Below, one piece after another: positions 1 through 9,959 of a stretch of 22,088 bases of DNA. The notes below the pieces were generated by a model, which was not told the origin of the DNA, ran no database searches, and saw nothing but the letters and a program-made list of their open reading frames with translations. Origin of the DNA: Pleurotus djamor. Lineage: Eukaryota; Basidiomycota; Agaricomycetes; Agaricales; Pleurotaceae. The position numbers and the translations under genes are program-made. Numbering within the stretch: the stretch's first letter is position 1; each line of letters begins with the position of its first letter. The stretch lies in assembly GCA_029747585.1 (NCBI GenBank), contig JAPEVF010000748.1, positions 1 through 22,088 on the forward strand. Direction: 5' to 3'.

Positions 1-744
1 CGAAGTGTTGACGTTGAACGTTCCAACGTTTGAACCGTCGCGGGTGTGGGTCACTGAACGGGACTCGACAATTTCCTACTTGCCATGCATGATGCATCAT
101 TGAAACTTGGTTGAAACTCGAGCAATCCCCATCACAAACTTCAAGGTTTCGGTGCTCGCTAGCCAGTGCCTGCTGATCTGGAATCGCATTAACATTCATG
201 TGGCTTGGGTTCGAGTGAGCTGTCCAAGTGTGAGTACCTACAACATATTTTTCGTGACTATTTGGCTTGTGTAGCTCACCTTGGAAATTAGTACCAACCC
301 AGGCGGACTTGGGGGGAGCTGACTAGTTCGATGAATGGGAACTGGCTCATTGAAATGCCGTAGTATCATTTGGATCACTGGGTGGCAACAAATCNTTTTT
401 TTAAATGGAAGTATATCCGTCGTCGAATAATTTCCTAGAAGAAGGTATTTGGCTTTTGCCTTGCCTGTTCATAGGACGTTGACATACACATGACATAGCC
501 AATATCTCGCCTCTTAGACTCTGAGAGGAATATGCTTGTCGATCTCTGTGGCGGACTAAATTGACTGTTCCTTGGCTAGTGCTCGTGGCTCAGTGGTCTT
601 GTTGCTCTGCACTGGATATATAACCCGCGTGAGAGCTCATGCGCAAGCCAGCCAACTCCTCCTTATCACCTTCGCGCGTGTTCGGGTAGTACGCCAGCTC
701 TCATTGATTTCACAGCTGCTGACTCGACGTGTTTAGAGATCACA
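1..744. other. 5' flank of the first gene, no gene seen
   Basis: No coding region with splice support is visible on either strand here. Three things can be noted. An AACGTT-rich motif lies at 11-30 and recurs in an intron near 10557. A single N sits beside a T run at 395. A TATA-like box at 617-623 probably serves the gene starting at 745. The rest is presumably promoter and intergenic sequence. A gene ending to the left of the window cannot be excluded. Confidence 0.5.
617..623 (+). promoter_or_regulatory. TATA-like box of the secreted-protein gene
   Basis: The sequence TATATAA lies about 120 nt upstream of the ATG at 745, and no other clear TATA element lies between them. The distance leaves room for a normal 5' leader. 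This is assignment by position only; no transcription start is known. Confidence 0.4.
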
Positions 745-3225
745 ATGGCCAGATACCAGTCGGGCTTCGCTCTCGCTCTCCTAGCTGCTTACATTGGTGG
801 CTGCTGCGAATGGGGCCAACGACTGGTCAAAACCGTGCTTTGACGGTGAATGTGCTTACGACATTCCCGTCGAAGGGCAGTCAGCCACCCTCAAAATTGT
901 ACGTCTTTGAAAGTTGTCCCATGATGCATCCCCTGCTAAAATGGCTGAATAGGTCGGTGCCCCGTATGCCATTGCCGACATTACTCCCTCGGCTGGCTGG
1001 GTTGTCCTAGAGTGTGACCAACACTCTCTCGCTCAGGATGTGCGCCTTGTGTGTTCTTCGGAGAACGAGGAGGCTGCAGGATGCAGGTGAGCAATTCTCA
1101 GCCACCGCTGGATGTGATATCCCTCAATCTCTCTACCTAGTCATTTCTTCCTCGGCGACGGCCCAACACATAAATACGTTCGTCTTCCGGAAAGCGTAAG
1201 TATATCTCCTGAGTCTTTGGCTTCCCCGCATTTGTCTGATGTCCTCTCATAGTGTGCTCCTTTCCCATTCGGTCGTATTGCAGATTTCCGAGTTGATGAA
1301 GACCAAACTATTCCGGAACATGCTGCTTCAAAGATTGAACGTCGTGATGGGATGGCTCCTCGAGTTTTCTCCATCCGTGTTGATGACCAGGTCAGGTCGC
1401 TCAGTATCTTTACCGTTCGAACACTAAACTCACTGTTCAATCTAGTTCGAGCACGTTGATTCTCTGAAGTATGGCAAGGTGTACGCTGCCGCTGTCGGTA
1501 AGCACAATCCTCGCTTCATTCAATACGCCAACCAACCGAATTTCCTAGGTGTCAGCATCCCTGGTGTTGATACCAACTTCGCCATCCCAGAGAACATTGG
1601 CATGAAGGAGGTTGCCGATAACTGGGTTGCTCAAGCTATTGAGGGTACAGTCATCCTTCAGCGTCCCTCGATCTTGAGCTCACGACGCGAACTTGCAAAG
1701 ATACCGGAGTCAAAGTTATCGGCCTCAAGGCGACTTTCACTCATTACGTGACGAAACCCAACGGTCTTCTTGATCCCAAAGCCGACCCCAAGAAAGAGAA
1801 GGTTGTTCCTGAGGCGAAGTCCGGTGCCATTGAATGGGGAAGCAAGACGGAACCCTTCAACATCAACTTCAAACCGGAGAAGGGTCCCAAGTGCGACAAT
1901 GGGAGCCTACAGGTCAAGATGGATGCCACCTTGGCTACCAAAGTTTACGGAACCGCCTCCTACTTCGGTTCTGCTGGAGTTGCTGATCTCCAGGAGAAAT
2001 CCCTCATTGCGTTGCTTAGTAACATCGCAGGTTGGCTTTACTCCTTTCGTGAGTCTAGAGACAATGTTGATATACTATTTTCTACTCCAGAGTTCTCTGC
2101 GAACGTTGAACATGACCTCACCGCAACCGTCACTCTCGAGGTATGCCCTCGCTGTGTCGTTTCCTGAAGCTTTTTAACTGTGAAACAGGGTACCGTCAAC
2201 AAAGACTTCACCATCCTCGAGCCCAAGCCAATCCCCAAAGCTGGTATCGATCTCAAGTAAGGGACCATCTCCCTGACACTCAATATTTCCATGGTTTACA
2301 TACTTCTCTCAGAATCTTCAAGGCCGGTTTGATGTTCGGTATTGATGGTGAAATCCACCTAACTGCCAAAGTCGGAGTTGAAGTCAAGACTGGATTCAAG
2401 TGGGGTATTGAGAAAAGTACGTACGCTCATTTCTCCCCTTGCTATTCTTACTAATCTTGACGTTCGCAGTCGGTATCTCAATCCCCCCTTCTATGAAGGG
2501 CAAGCCATGGGCCAAGGATGGATGTACGTTCAAGTCCCATTCGCCATGTAAATAAGTATACTAACACGAATTCCAGACTTCGATGTCGGCATTGCTCGTG
2601 ACGACAGTGGTCAATCCGCGACCAGCGAGATCGCCATGTCCGCCACTCCCAAGCTCAGCATTGGCATCGAATCTTCCAAAGTCAACCTGAAACTCAAGGC
2701 CTGGGTTGGCTTCAAAGCTGGACTTGCACTCGTCGTCGGACTCACTGGCAAAAAGAAACGAAGCTCGGACGCTGTCAGTGACTGGTACTGTGCCAAATTG
2801 AAGGCACAATTCGAAGCGTCTGTTGGTGCCGAAGGAAAATTGTTCAACCTGTTCAGCTTGCCCGACTTTGACAAGTCGTTCTGGGATAAGGAACTTGACC
2901 TTTGGGAGGTGAGTTTGATGGCTCCTATCCTGCTTGGTGTACTTTTCCTGACGATTGATCAATACAGCACGGTAACTGCCCTGAGCCCAAATCCAAGCGC
3001 TCCGTCATGCCTGGTCCTCTACAATCCAGGACTGTTGATGGTACCATCAGCCAGAAACTCAAGGAGACTTTCAACTGCCCCAAGAAGGATGCCAAGGTAG
3101 AGAAGGCCGACGCTAAGAAGGGTATGAGTGAATCAAGGTATCTTTCTCGTTTGTTCTTCACTCCCAATGTCCGTGAATTAATTTTCCTCTCCAATAGCAT
3201 GAAGGTCAAGGACAGGAAGAAGTAA
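745..3225 (+). CDS. Secreted protein, fungal DUF7223-like family (tentative), frame broken twice
   Basis: Exons read from splice sites: 745-898, 953-1086, 1141-1195, 1253-1390, 1446-2048, 2091-2140, 2189-2256, 2313-2416, 2470-2523, 2577-2908, 2968-3137, 3198-3225. The ATG at 745 opens a hydrophobic signal peptide (MARYQSGFALALLA). The mature protein starts with Cys-containing sequence (NDWSKPCFDGECAYDIPVEG) and continues with alternating hydrophobic/polar, beta-rich stretches, a Lys/Arg patch (KKKRSS) near 2750 and a Lys-rich tail. The general look resembles secreted basidiomycete proteins annotated with DUF7223; this is from memory and no enzyme motif is seen. The frame shifts by one base between about 782 and 797, so the signal peptide and mature part are out of frame, and again between 1643 and 1670. 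All later exons join cleanly. Either the assembly has two indels or the gene is decaying. It converges on CE1, with stop codons 248 nt apart. Confidence 0.65.
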
Positions 3226-3472
3226 TCGTCGTCGCTTTCACATTATAATATGTAGCTATACATTCTTTGTATCTCACACTCATCCACTGTTATCGAAGTC
3301 ATGCTTTCCAATAAGTTCACACTTCGCGCTAGCGATATGTTGAGCACCACCAACGCCAATCTTAGTGCCCAATTTAGCCCCACGAGTATGTCAAAAAACG
3401 AAGGCGATAATATAGTGATCAAGGTATATAAGTAGAAATTTCCACAGCTTGGAAGAACGGTGTATACTGCAT

Positions 3473-5719
3473 CTACTGTGAAGTCAAATGACTAATACTC
3501 TCCCAGAACCTAAGAATCTCAATGAGCAACCGGTCTATCGCGTGGAAAGGGGGTACGTACGCGCAACGTTCCAAGAACGCAGAGTCCACCTTCCGGAACC
3601 GGATATCGGGTTGTGCGTCTTCGGTACGATTGAAAACGATACCACCGCCAGAAACACTGTACCTCGGCCATCTCGGGAGGATATTAGTTGGGTCAAACTT
3701 GAAGTTGGGGTCCTGCTTGCGGATGAAGCTGATGAACGTCTGTGCGAAGGAAGAAACGAAGGTGGGGTTGTCGAAGGTTGGTGGCTGGAAGCTATATTGG
3801 GTGTTGGATTAGATTCGTCATTGAGGACGGACAGGTACGACGTCTTACTCAGGGAAGTAAGCACCCAAGTCATCTCCGTGGAGACCAGGTGGAATGGCGT
3901 ATTTGCCCTTAGATGACGATGAGATTGGTGAATGAGCTTTGTAGGTTGATCTTCGACTTACTTGATAAGCACCAGGGAACGCGTTCAGGAGGTAATGTGC
4001 CGGACACTCGAAGATGGCTAGCACACAGGAGATAAATCAGCAATACATTGATGAGCGCAGTGAAAGGACATACCCTCTCCACGAGCTCGCATGACCTGTT
4101 GGAGAGTGGAACCCAAGCCATCGTAAAGTCTAGATATCGTTGCTCGTTCATTGGGTCCCAAAGCAGGGAACGACAGCGCTGAGTGCTCAGCAGCGGTCAG
4201 CGTCGTCGAAGGATCGATGAACATATCTCCTTCATTCGAATTATAGAGAACTAGGAGGTCCGTCTGTCATCGCAAGTGCGTCAGCCTATGACAAGGGCAG
4301 CAATCGTCAAAGCAAAGACGTACGACACTGATTTTACGCTGTTTCAATAGTTGAGTGGGGCGCTTCGTTATGAATTCGCCATCGACAACGGGTGTGGCAC
4401 CGAAGACGGTGGAAGGATTGGTTTGGACGTTGACTGATTGGAGGGCAGAGCTGTCGACGGTTCTCAAGCACGATAGTGTATTGTTGGAGTTCTGGCACCC
4501 GACTTCAGCTACCACCATACGGTAAATGTCCTGGATGGGAAGTTTCATAATTGGTATGACGAGATCAAGCCGCTCAGTACCTCAGGTATTGTGCCATTAT
4601 AAGGATAGAGAGGTGTGAGGTAAGGTGAACTTGTGATGGCCGTGTTGAAAAGACGAGAACCGGTACGCCCGTTGCGAGCAAGCATCTGGAGTAAGACTGA
4701 ACCAGCTCCTGTGCGAAAAAAAATCAAAAAGAGACAGTGTTTTAAAGGTATTCCTACGCACCTGCGGACTGTCCCCAGATTGTGACCTGGTCGGGGTCTC
4801 CACCAAACTTGCTGATCTAAGGATTTGGTCAGAATCAGACAGAGGAGGCGGGAGCAAGGAAGAAACGCACATGTCTATGGACCCATTTGAGAGCGTATTC
4901 TTGGTCAACTGTGAAACTGATCAACGACGGGAAATTGTGAATGACACCAAGGTGAGACGCACGCAGACCCGAGTTGAGATTTCCATTTGCTTTGACTTCA
5001 GAGCCAGCAAGGAATCCTAGTAGAAGTGGAAGTGTAATATAACTCCGCGGCAGAGACAACGACGTTCAAGGACGTACCGAAGATACCAAGACGATATTGA
5101 ATGCCGACTGCGATGATTGACTGTTTCGATATGCTGACTATGTGGGTTGGATCGAACATCGTGGCATTTCCCNAGAGGTATCTGATTTGATCATTCAATC
5201 GATGGGTAGACATGTCGAATCGTTGAACATACCCTCCACCATGTACGAAGACGAGAACAGGGAGTTTACGCTTCGGAAGCTCGCTACCAGGGATGTAAAC
5301 ACTAAACCATGAAAGCTGAATGAATTCACGGTCGCGGCTGGCTGAGTGCTAAAAACTTACTTGAGAAAGAGACAATCTTCCGAGCCAGCCTCAAAATCTG
5401 GGATGGGAGCTCTCTGCTGAACTGTCAAGTTTGGTGGAGGTCCAGTAGGGGAGGTTCCGAGAGGTGATCCAAAGCACTGGGGTCCGGCCTGGGAGTCCTG
5501 TACGCCGTTCAACTTCGGTGGCGGTTGCGGAGCACGCCAACGAAGGTCTCCGACAGGCCCTGCAGCGTATCGTATTCCGAGATAGCTCGAAACGCCGACA
5601 TCCTGGTTCGTTGCTCCGCGATATTTCGCGTTTCCGACATCGATCACAGGCAACCTGGAAGCGGCTGGGGCAGTCAGAGTCCCGTAAACTGTCCAAAGTA
5701 ATAAGAACGAGAATTTCAT
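3473..5719 (-). CDS. Secreted type-B carboxylesterase/lipase (CE1)
   Basis: Alpha/beta-hydrolase of the carboxylesterase type-B family, predicted to cleave carboxylic esters outside the cell. Exons: 5719-5361, 5301-5233, 5181-5078, 5016-4963, 4908-4871, 4816-4762, 4708-4581, 4530-4324, 4263-4074, 4017-3962, 3907-3849, 3791-3561, 3509-3473, giving 528 aa, the usual family length. A signal peptide (MKFSFLLLWTVYGTLTAPAA) leads. The type-B signature EDCLFLNVYIP is present, and HGGGY supplies the oxyanion hole. The nucleophile is in FGGDPDQVTIWGQSAG (Ser about 225). Acid and base are probably Glu about 349 (NSNEGDMF) and His about 430 (GLHGDDLGAYFP). Several Asn-X-Ser/Thr sites suit secretion. The N at 5173 makes one codon TNG, after GYL; A at that position would create a stop. 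The substrate (sterol ester, lipid or other) cannot be told. CE2 at 16017 is its paralogue. Confidence 0.95.
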
Positions 5720-5780
5720 GAGAGGAATCCGGGAGAGTGTTTCTTCGTTGTCGAAATCCTTCGCAATTGCTGGAAACTTC

Positions 5781-5787
5781 TCTTATA
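5781..5787 (-). promoter_or_regulatory. TATA-like box of CE1
   Basis: Read on the minus strand, TATAAGA lies 62 nt upstream of the CE1 start codon. CE2 has a related element (TATTTAAG) at a similar distance, 54 nt, which supports the assignment. Confidence 0.45.
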
Positions 5788-6387
5788 CTTTTCGGAGGAG
5801 TCATAAAGCAGAGCGGTAGCGAGTTCATCAAGNAAAGTTTTTACGAGAAATTTGTTACGAAGCTCAGCAAAATTTACCACCCCAACTCTTGGAGCTGGCT
5901 CCGAGTCGGGATCGCCGAGAATTGCGGTCCCGAGGTAGTAGGTTGTTGAGTCAACATGGAGTCATCCATACAGAGTCGGTATGTTGTATCCGGGTGTCCT
6001 GGAGGTTGACATAGATGGTATGACAAGCGACGCAATGGGCTTGAAAATCTCAAAGCTCAAATGACGGTTCAACAATTGTGGAAAACCTGTGGGAGTCGGT
6101 GTGGCGTGCCTGTGGCCAAACGGGTAAAGGCCCAAGGGGCTTCCCCGCAATCCAGGCATTGATGCATGATGCTCAGATATAGGCCGCATACCGGGTGCCA
6201 GCTGAAAGGAGCCAGTGGGATGGAGTAAGTATTGGGTCGAGGTTGAGTTTGGGTTGAGTGTGGGCGAAGCGCTAAACGGAGGCTTCCATTCAGGAGCATC
6301 GAGAGGGGACGTAGGAGCTGAGTGGGCAAAAAGGTGCATATGAACGGATAAGGCGTATGCGTAGCATGGAGAGTATGAAACGCGGCA

Positions 6388-6412
6388 AAATATACATGGA
6401 TGGATACAATGT
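6388..6412. repeat. 25-nt dispersed element, copy 1
   Basis: The copy reads aaatatac, then two variable bases, then ggatggatacaatgt. The same 8 + 15 matching bases with a different two-base middle occur at 9729-9753 in the same orientation. This copy lies 20-44 nt past the F-box gene stop codon, so it is probably in that gene's 3' UTR. Its function is unknown. Confidence 0.7.
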
Positions 6413-6431
6413 GTCATAAGACCGTAAGTGG

Positions 6432-7973
6432 TCACTCGATCTCAAGAATTCTAAATACGATATCCGGCAGTTCGAGAGTCGAGCGTTTGGAACGAATGGA
6501 ATGCAGAACGTTAAACTCTTCCTGTGTTTCTCCGATACCAATCCCATCGAGAATAGATTCCTGATATAGGATTGACACTAGTTTAGAGAAAACTTGCTTG
6601 TCTTTGGGTGTCTCTGGATCGAGTCTCTCCAGATAAAGCTTGTAAACCTTCAGGAAGTCCAGATAAGCAGCTCGCTCCGCGATCACAATCGTTTCCAACG
6701 ACCACAAAGATGTTCCAATGTAATCGAGCCAATATGGGGCTGGATTGTCGGGCTGATGAGCCAAGTAGAACGTGACGGTATCACTGAGCAGTGGTAACTC
6801 GTCAAGGCAAGTCCTGAGGGCGACGTCAATATCCGGGGCTGAATCAGTCTCATCGTCGAAGTGGAAACGAGCTTCGAAAGCGGATCCATAAGTTGTCGTG
6901 CCATCTCGAGCTTCAACATCCAGGCAAAGTTCCAGGGTAAGAACTAGGTCAGGGTGGCTGGTGATGTCCAAGTTGAGACCAGAGCAAAAATTGATTGATG
7001 GGCCAGGCGACAACGGGATGTGTGGATCCAAAAGACGCAAGCACTCGTTGAGGACAGAACGAATCTTTCCTTTGGACGAGTAGCAAGTCACGCTCAGATA
7101 AAGGAGATGAGCAGTGAAGCATTTGAGTGCACCAGTCAAATTGACGGCATCGTCGTATAAAGACAAACGGGAGAGTTTAGGCAGTTCGAATTTCGGGACA
7201 GCAGCGGAGGTGGGAGGAGGAGGCAGACAGAACCCTAAAAGAGTGAGTTCCCGGAGATTCTGTAATCGTCCGATCACCTTGCAAAATTCTTCGGAGGAGG
7301 CGAAAGGGGATTGAGAGTCAAGGGAAAGCTCAGTCAAGGTGGAAGAGAACAGTGGAGAGGTCCAAGAAAGTTGGTATCTTGTAAGCCTAAGCCGCTTTAG
7401 AAGAGGGGGACAACCGCCTTGGAATAAGGAATCTGGCAAAGAAAGAGGTTTAGTCATTCCATTTCCGGGCAAATACAACTCGAGCTCGACCAGACTGGGG
7501 GCGGCGCGAGACAGGTTGGCGGAGAGGAAATGGAGGTGGTAATCCGTCACAGCTAGGCGGAGGACCTTAAGTCGAGCGAGTTGGGATAGGATAAAATGGA
7601 GAGAAAGTGGGGGTAATGGTTGCTCGGTCAAGGAGAACCGGATGAACGTTAACGGGGCGTTCGAAGTGTGTGAAAGATGAGCAAAAAGGGCTCTGGGGTC
7701 AGTTCCCTTCGCGAAAGTCGTCCAGAACGAAGGGGTGGAGGAGATGGTGTTGTACCAGCCTTTGCATACGAGGCTGAGCTTTAGTAGATCCTGGGCTTTC
7801 GGGATGCTGAGTTGACATCTAGAATCGGTTTCGACGTGGTTGCACGCCATCGCCAGGATCTCGATGAAAATTTCACGGGGGATTTCTCTTCGACGTGGTC
7901 CAGTTGGGGAGATATGTCCCACTTCAAGGGTTTGATCAGGAGCAGAACCGTCCGGAAGGACGAAGAGACGCAT
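6432..7973 (-). CDS. F-box protein with leucine-rich-like region
   Basis: A 513-aa, single-exon protein. The F-box lies at about residues 30-88: it starts REIPREIFIEIL, has the LLKLSLVCKGWYNTI core and closes with the PSFWTTF pattern typical of basidiomycete F-box-like domains. The family links substrates to the SCF ubiquitin ligase through Skp1. About residues 120-310 carry irregular leucine-rich stretches (LARLKVLRLAV, LVELELYLPG, LLKRLRLTRY, LTELSLDSQS, LRELTLLGF), likely the substrate-recognition part. No introns interrupt it, unlike most neighbours. It uses the first ATG, and a TATA box lies about 75 nt upstream. Such genes are numerous in Agaricomycetes and individual targets are not predictable. 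I am sure of the gene and the domain, not of the partner. Confidence 0.88.
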   Translation of the reverse strand: MRLFVLPDGSAPDQTLEVGHISPTGPRRREIPREIFIEILAMACNHVETDSRCQLSIPKAQDLLKLSLVCKGWYNTISSTPSFWTTFAKGTDPRALFAHLSHTSNAPLTFIRFSLTEQPLPPLSLHFILSQLARLKVLRLAVTDYHLHFLSANLSRAAPSLVELELYLPGNGMTKPLSLPDSLFQGGCPPLLKRLRLTRYQLSWTSPLFSSTLTELSLDSQSPFASSEEFCKVIGRLQNLRELTLLGFCLPPPPTSAAVPKFELPKLSRLSLYDDAVNLTGALKCFTAHLLYLSVTCYSSKGKIRSVLNECLRLLDPHIPLSPGPSINFCSGLNLDITSHPDLVLTLELCLDVEARDGTTTYGSAFEARFHFDDETDSAPDIDVALRTCLDELPLLSDTVTFYLAHQPDNPAPYWLDYIGTSLWSLETIVIAERAAYLDFLKVYKLYLERLDPETPKDKQVFSKLVSILYQESILDGIGIGETQEEFNVLHSIRSKRSTLELPDIVFRILEIE

Positions 7974-8045
7974 CGTTTAGATACGGTGAGAAGGGCGCAG
8001 GAAGTGTCAATGATGCTGAGGAGGAGACAAGTTCTCCGTGGGCGG

Positions 8046-8052
8046 TTTTATA
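8046..8052 (-). promoter_or_regulatory. TATA box of the F-box gene
   Basis: On the minus strand this reads TATAAAA, 72-79 nt upstream of the ATG at 7973. Sequence and spacing are both good for a fungal core promoter. Confidence 0.5.
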
Positions 8053-9728
8053 GCGGCGTCGCCACTGACTAGCCGCTTCCCGTAGTTCAATGAAGGTCCA
8101 ATATGTCCAAGGAAATCATTGAGATCACGGTATGAAAAGCTTAGACATGTCGTCTAGGCAATATTCTGGAACCAAGTATGTCCTTTGGGACGCTTGCGTT
8201 TCTTACCAGGACCGTCTTGTCTACGGAAAAGTATCGAGACATTTTCAAGGCTATACAGACCAACAATAGCATGGTAACACGGAGGTTTCACCTCACCAAC
8301 AACAGATTGAACGAGGCTTGACGGGCGTCGTGAGCGATCGAGCTTCAGTGAGCCGGTACAGAAGGACGGTAAGATGATCCATTGAAGAGACCTTTTCCAT
8401 CCGACCAAAACAAAATCGAAGGGGAGTTGATAGTTGGAAGTAAAATGAAAGGACAAGTTGGACGAACGAGGAACTTGTGGAAGAAAGTTGAGGAGGACCA
8501 GATAAGATAAGATCAACGACCTTGCTTACGCGCAGGTCTGTAGTCGTTGTCTGAGCCACAAAGCCTATTCAGTGTATTCATAAATTAGAACACCCCACAC
8601 CCTTCGCAATCAGATATTCATGACTGGAAGCGATTTGGAGGGGATCAAGCATTGGTGGTGTTTGGCCCGGGCCAGGGCGGCCAACTGTACTGTACACAGG
8701 CTGAGGCCGTAAAGCAGGAATCAAAAACTGGAACAGCCCGTATGGCTACTGCTATTGATCGTCGACAGGTGCAAATAGGTGGCGACGGTGACCGGCTGGC
8801 AATTGGCCCCTTATTCGTGAGGCTCTCAGGAGCTCGCCCCTAGGGTAGGTAAATGCTGAAGACCGACGAATATTCCTCAGAGCCGCTGAAATCAACGCCT
8901 TCGGAGTCAGGTTCGGGTGAAATCTTGAGTCGAATTTCCATCACGTTTGACGCCTTTGCCTTGAGTCAATTACTTCGTGTCTTGTACTGATTGACTGTTC
9001 TACTCTATTTCCGGACTTGCTTACATAAATGCCTAGAGGCCGCGTTATAAAGACAGATCTGTCTGCTATGTAACTCGTACATTGGTTCATGGAAATGTAC
9101 GAGAGACTGGCTTTGTTTGTACTCTATGACAGACATAGGCGTCGAAGGTACGGAGGTCAGGTTCAATAGTGAGCGGGGTGAGTGGCGAAAAGATAGCTTG
9201 GGATCCGGGCGAGCGCCAGTGTTTCGCGTGTGAAGGAAGAGGCAGAACTCTTACTAAATTCTACCCTGACAGACACAGGATGAACGCGAAGGAATCAAAG
9301 ATTCAGAAGAGGCGAAGCCCGAGCGATTTCGCACACACAAAATATGGATTTTCTGAACATGGGGAGGACCTTTGCAAGCAAGGTACATAATTGCGGTGAA
9401 ATGACAGACATATTTACTGAGCTTACTAGGCACCATGTATATTATAGCTCTAATTCGAGCTTTTAGCTCAGGGTAGATCTCTAGTCATCGCTGATGTTTC
9501 TCGCTTGGGCCAAGCCGGTTTGACGCCTCAGGGATCCAGTTAGGGGAGCCTATGATGGGATTTTGCTGACGAAGTTGGTCAACCTGGCCCAGACCAGGCC
9601 CCCATGTTATAGGTCCAAGAGGACGAAGGAACCCAGTGGAAGCTCTTAGAACGGTGCCTAACAGAACTTGTCCGAAGCGTTATGACCGATATCTTTTCAA
9701 AAATGCGTCGTGTACGCCGTAAACAGAT

Positions 9729-9753
9729 AAATATACTCGGATGGATACAATGT
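9729..9753. repeat. 25-nt dispersed element, copy 2
   Basis: It matches the copy at 6388-6412 in 23 of 25 bases; only the two bases after aaatatac differ. It lies 207-231 nt beyond the stop of the serine-rich gene, again downstream of a minus-strand gene. Confidence 0.7.
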
Positions 9754-9959
9754 CAAGGAGAATGTGCATAGACGGGGAAGCAAGGGATATGATTGTACTC
9801 GTTACAATGAGGGTCTGTTCTCGTGTATATGATGCCCAGTATGGAAAGAAAAGATTTGTCACGNAAATCGTATGCGCAAAAGAAATGGAAAACAAAAACC
9901 TAAAACCCGATGTCAAAGNAAAAAAAATATGAATGGTTTAAAATACTGGACCTTGCGAG

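Larger units (their letters stand above)
5720..6431. other. Intergenic region between CE1 and the F-box gene
   Basis: This holds the CE1 promoter on its left and the 3' flank of the F-box gene on its right. A 157-codon minus-strand open frame at 5962-6435 has no introns, no known domain and a length expected by chance. A 25-nt element at 6388-6412 recurs near 9729. One N lies at 5833. Confidence 0.5.
7974..9959. other. 2-kb region without a supported gene
   Basis: The left end is the F-box promoter; the right end is the 3' flank of the serine-rich gene. A weak minus-strand candidate lies at about 8388-8154: an ATG at 8388 and a possible 45-nt GT-AG intron give about 66 residues ending in a basic tail (GKKRKRPKGHTW). 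It has no known domain. A 25-nt element at 9729-9753 repeats the one at 6388. N bases lie at 9864 and 9919 in A-rich sequence. No transposon ends, tRNA or other RNA gene were recognised. Confidence 0.45.

Noticed and set aside
5962..6435. 157-codon open frame on the minus strand
   Set aside because: No domain, signal peptide or splice support; overlaps the end of the F-box gene and lies in its 3' flank. An open frame of this length is expected by chance in 22 kb.
8154..8559. Overlapping minus-strand open frames that might make a small spliced protein
   Set aside because: Only about 66 residues when spliced from the ATG at 8388, and nothing recognisable. Kept only as a note in the region entry.
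9459..9540. tRNA-like string (tagctcagggtaga) resembling a D arm
   Set aside because: No matching T arm or acceptor stem follows at the right spacing.
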